From Prorocentrum cordatum (taxonomy: Eukaryota > Sar > Dinophyceae > Prorocentrales > Prorocentraceae): 64,000 nt of DNA. Of this stretch, positions 63,446 to 64,000 are shown piece after piece. The translations under genes were made by a program, and so were the position numbers. A model generated the notes under the pieces. The model saw only the letters and a list, made by a program, of their open reading frames with translations. It had not been told where the DNA came from and ran no database searches. The stretch covers positions 640,001-704,000 of the forward strand of contig CAUYUJ010007224.1 of the NCBI GenBank assembly GCA_963575745.1, given 5' to 3'. Numbering within the stretch: position 1 is the first letter of the stretch; every line of letters starts with the position of its first letter.

Positions 63446-63590
63446 GCGTGGCGTTCTGCCTGTTCTTGCCCACCACGCTTCAGCGCGACACACTACCCAT
63501 GTCCTAGTCCCAACGCGTCAACGTCCCGAGCCTTTCCCAGCTTCCCGCCACGCGGAGCGGAGCGGCACGCTGTCTGCCTGCTCTGCTTGC
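63446..63590 (+). repeat. Dispersed repeat family C, copy 4
   Basis: AGCGTGGCGTTCTGCC, TTGCCCACCACGCTTCAGCG and CGCGGAGCGGAGCGGCACGC, spaced as in copy 1. Confidence 0.6.
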
Positions 63591-63744
63591 AATGCCAGAC
63601 GGTGAGGTTCAACCAAGCAGCAGCAGCCTCAGTGAGAGGGGAAATTCGCAACAGAAGGTCACTCCAGGATCCGGGGTCCGTTTACTTACGCAAGCCCCAG
63701 AGGCCCAAAAGGAGCCACAGTATTCCAGAACCTCGATCGTCTAT

Positions 63745-63772
63745 CGTCGTCGTCTATCGTCGTCGTCTATCG

Positions 63773-63805
<33 letters not shown>

Positions 63806-63880
63806 TCGACATCCTCGTCGACATCCTCGTCGTCGTCGCCCTCGCCCTCGCTCTCGCCGTCCCCCTCGCCCTCGCCCTTC
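63745..63880 (+). repeat. (CGT)n-type microsatellite
   Basis: TCGTCGTCTA units, then a CGT run and CTCGCC hexamers. Poly-Val, poly-Ser and similar frames result. Confidence 0.85.
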
Positions 63881-64000
63881 AGGCACGCAGCCGAACCGCA
63901 CCCTGCTGCCCGAGCTGACCCCCGAGGCTTGGGCGCTCCCCCCCGCGGCCCCCGACGGGCCTCCTCGGCCCCGCGCCCTCCTGCCGCCGATGAGGGCGGG

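Overview
This window looks like nuclear DNA of a core dinoflagellate. Three things point there. A degraded copy of the dinoflagellate spliced leader lies at 48,843-48,864. Two short exons of a Ubc6/UBE2J-type ubiquitin-conjugating enzyme (48,407-48,466 and 53,804-53,887) have GC-type donors and AG|G acceptors and are separated by a 5.3-kb intron. The sequence is GC-rich and dominated by repeats. The genus cannot be told from this window. Most long open frames come from microsatellites, satellites or GC-rich DNA. The only confident protein-coding signals are the E2 exons and the 3' end of a non-LTR retrotransposon near 54.6-55.9 kb.

Layout. 0-9.4 kb: intergenic DNA with dispersed short repeats, (CCT)n/(AGG)n tracts and two copies of a small inverted-repeat element (family A). 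9.4-15.2 kb: two long alternating GT/GC tracts (9.42-9.93 and 14.46-15.17 kb) flank a very GC-rich block that holds fragmentary coding signal (13.36-13.69 and 14.17-14.46 kb). 17.2-29.4 kb: a dense repeat province. It has a 2.7-kb imperfect palindrome around 19.4 kb, a 3.9-kb head-to-tail duplication (20.2-24.07 and 24.07-28.04 kb) and further copies of one composite element. Each duplicate carries a 1.1-kb terminal-inverted-repeat element packed with a 12-bp minisatellite and bounded by a 9-bp target duplication. 29.4-40 kb: mostly unassigned DNA with degenerate GGCCTCTTGG-type arrays and members of families A, B, C and E. 40.4-46.8 kb: a CCT tract, a 161-bp satellite, a head-to-head palindromic array around poly-T, and a 77-bp satellite of about 26 copies. 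48.4-54 kb: the E2 gene fragment, whose intron holds a spliced-leader-tagged retro-insert placed inside an (ATC)n array and a family A element. 54.5-55.9 kb: decayed LINE-like reverse transcriptase tail. 56-64 kb: another GGCCTC array with a lone copy of the 77-bp satellite unit, a 430-bp foldback element, and further family members.

How the parts relate. There is no operon-like organisation. The E2 exons define one host gene on the + strand; the retro-insert, family A element and microsatellites sit in its intron. Nearly everything else is explained by small TIR or foldback elements, retroposition, and repeated tandem expansion of short seed sequences. A roughly 41-bp sub-repeat with the core CGAGACTTCCT-CACAATT recurs in at least four differently organised arrays. 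All calls were made by eye; no homology search was run.
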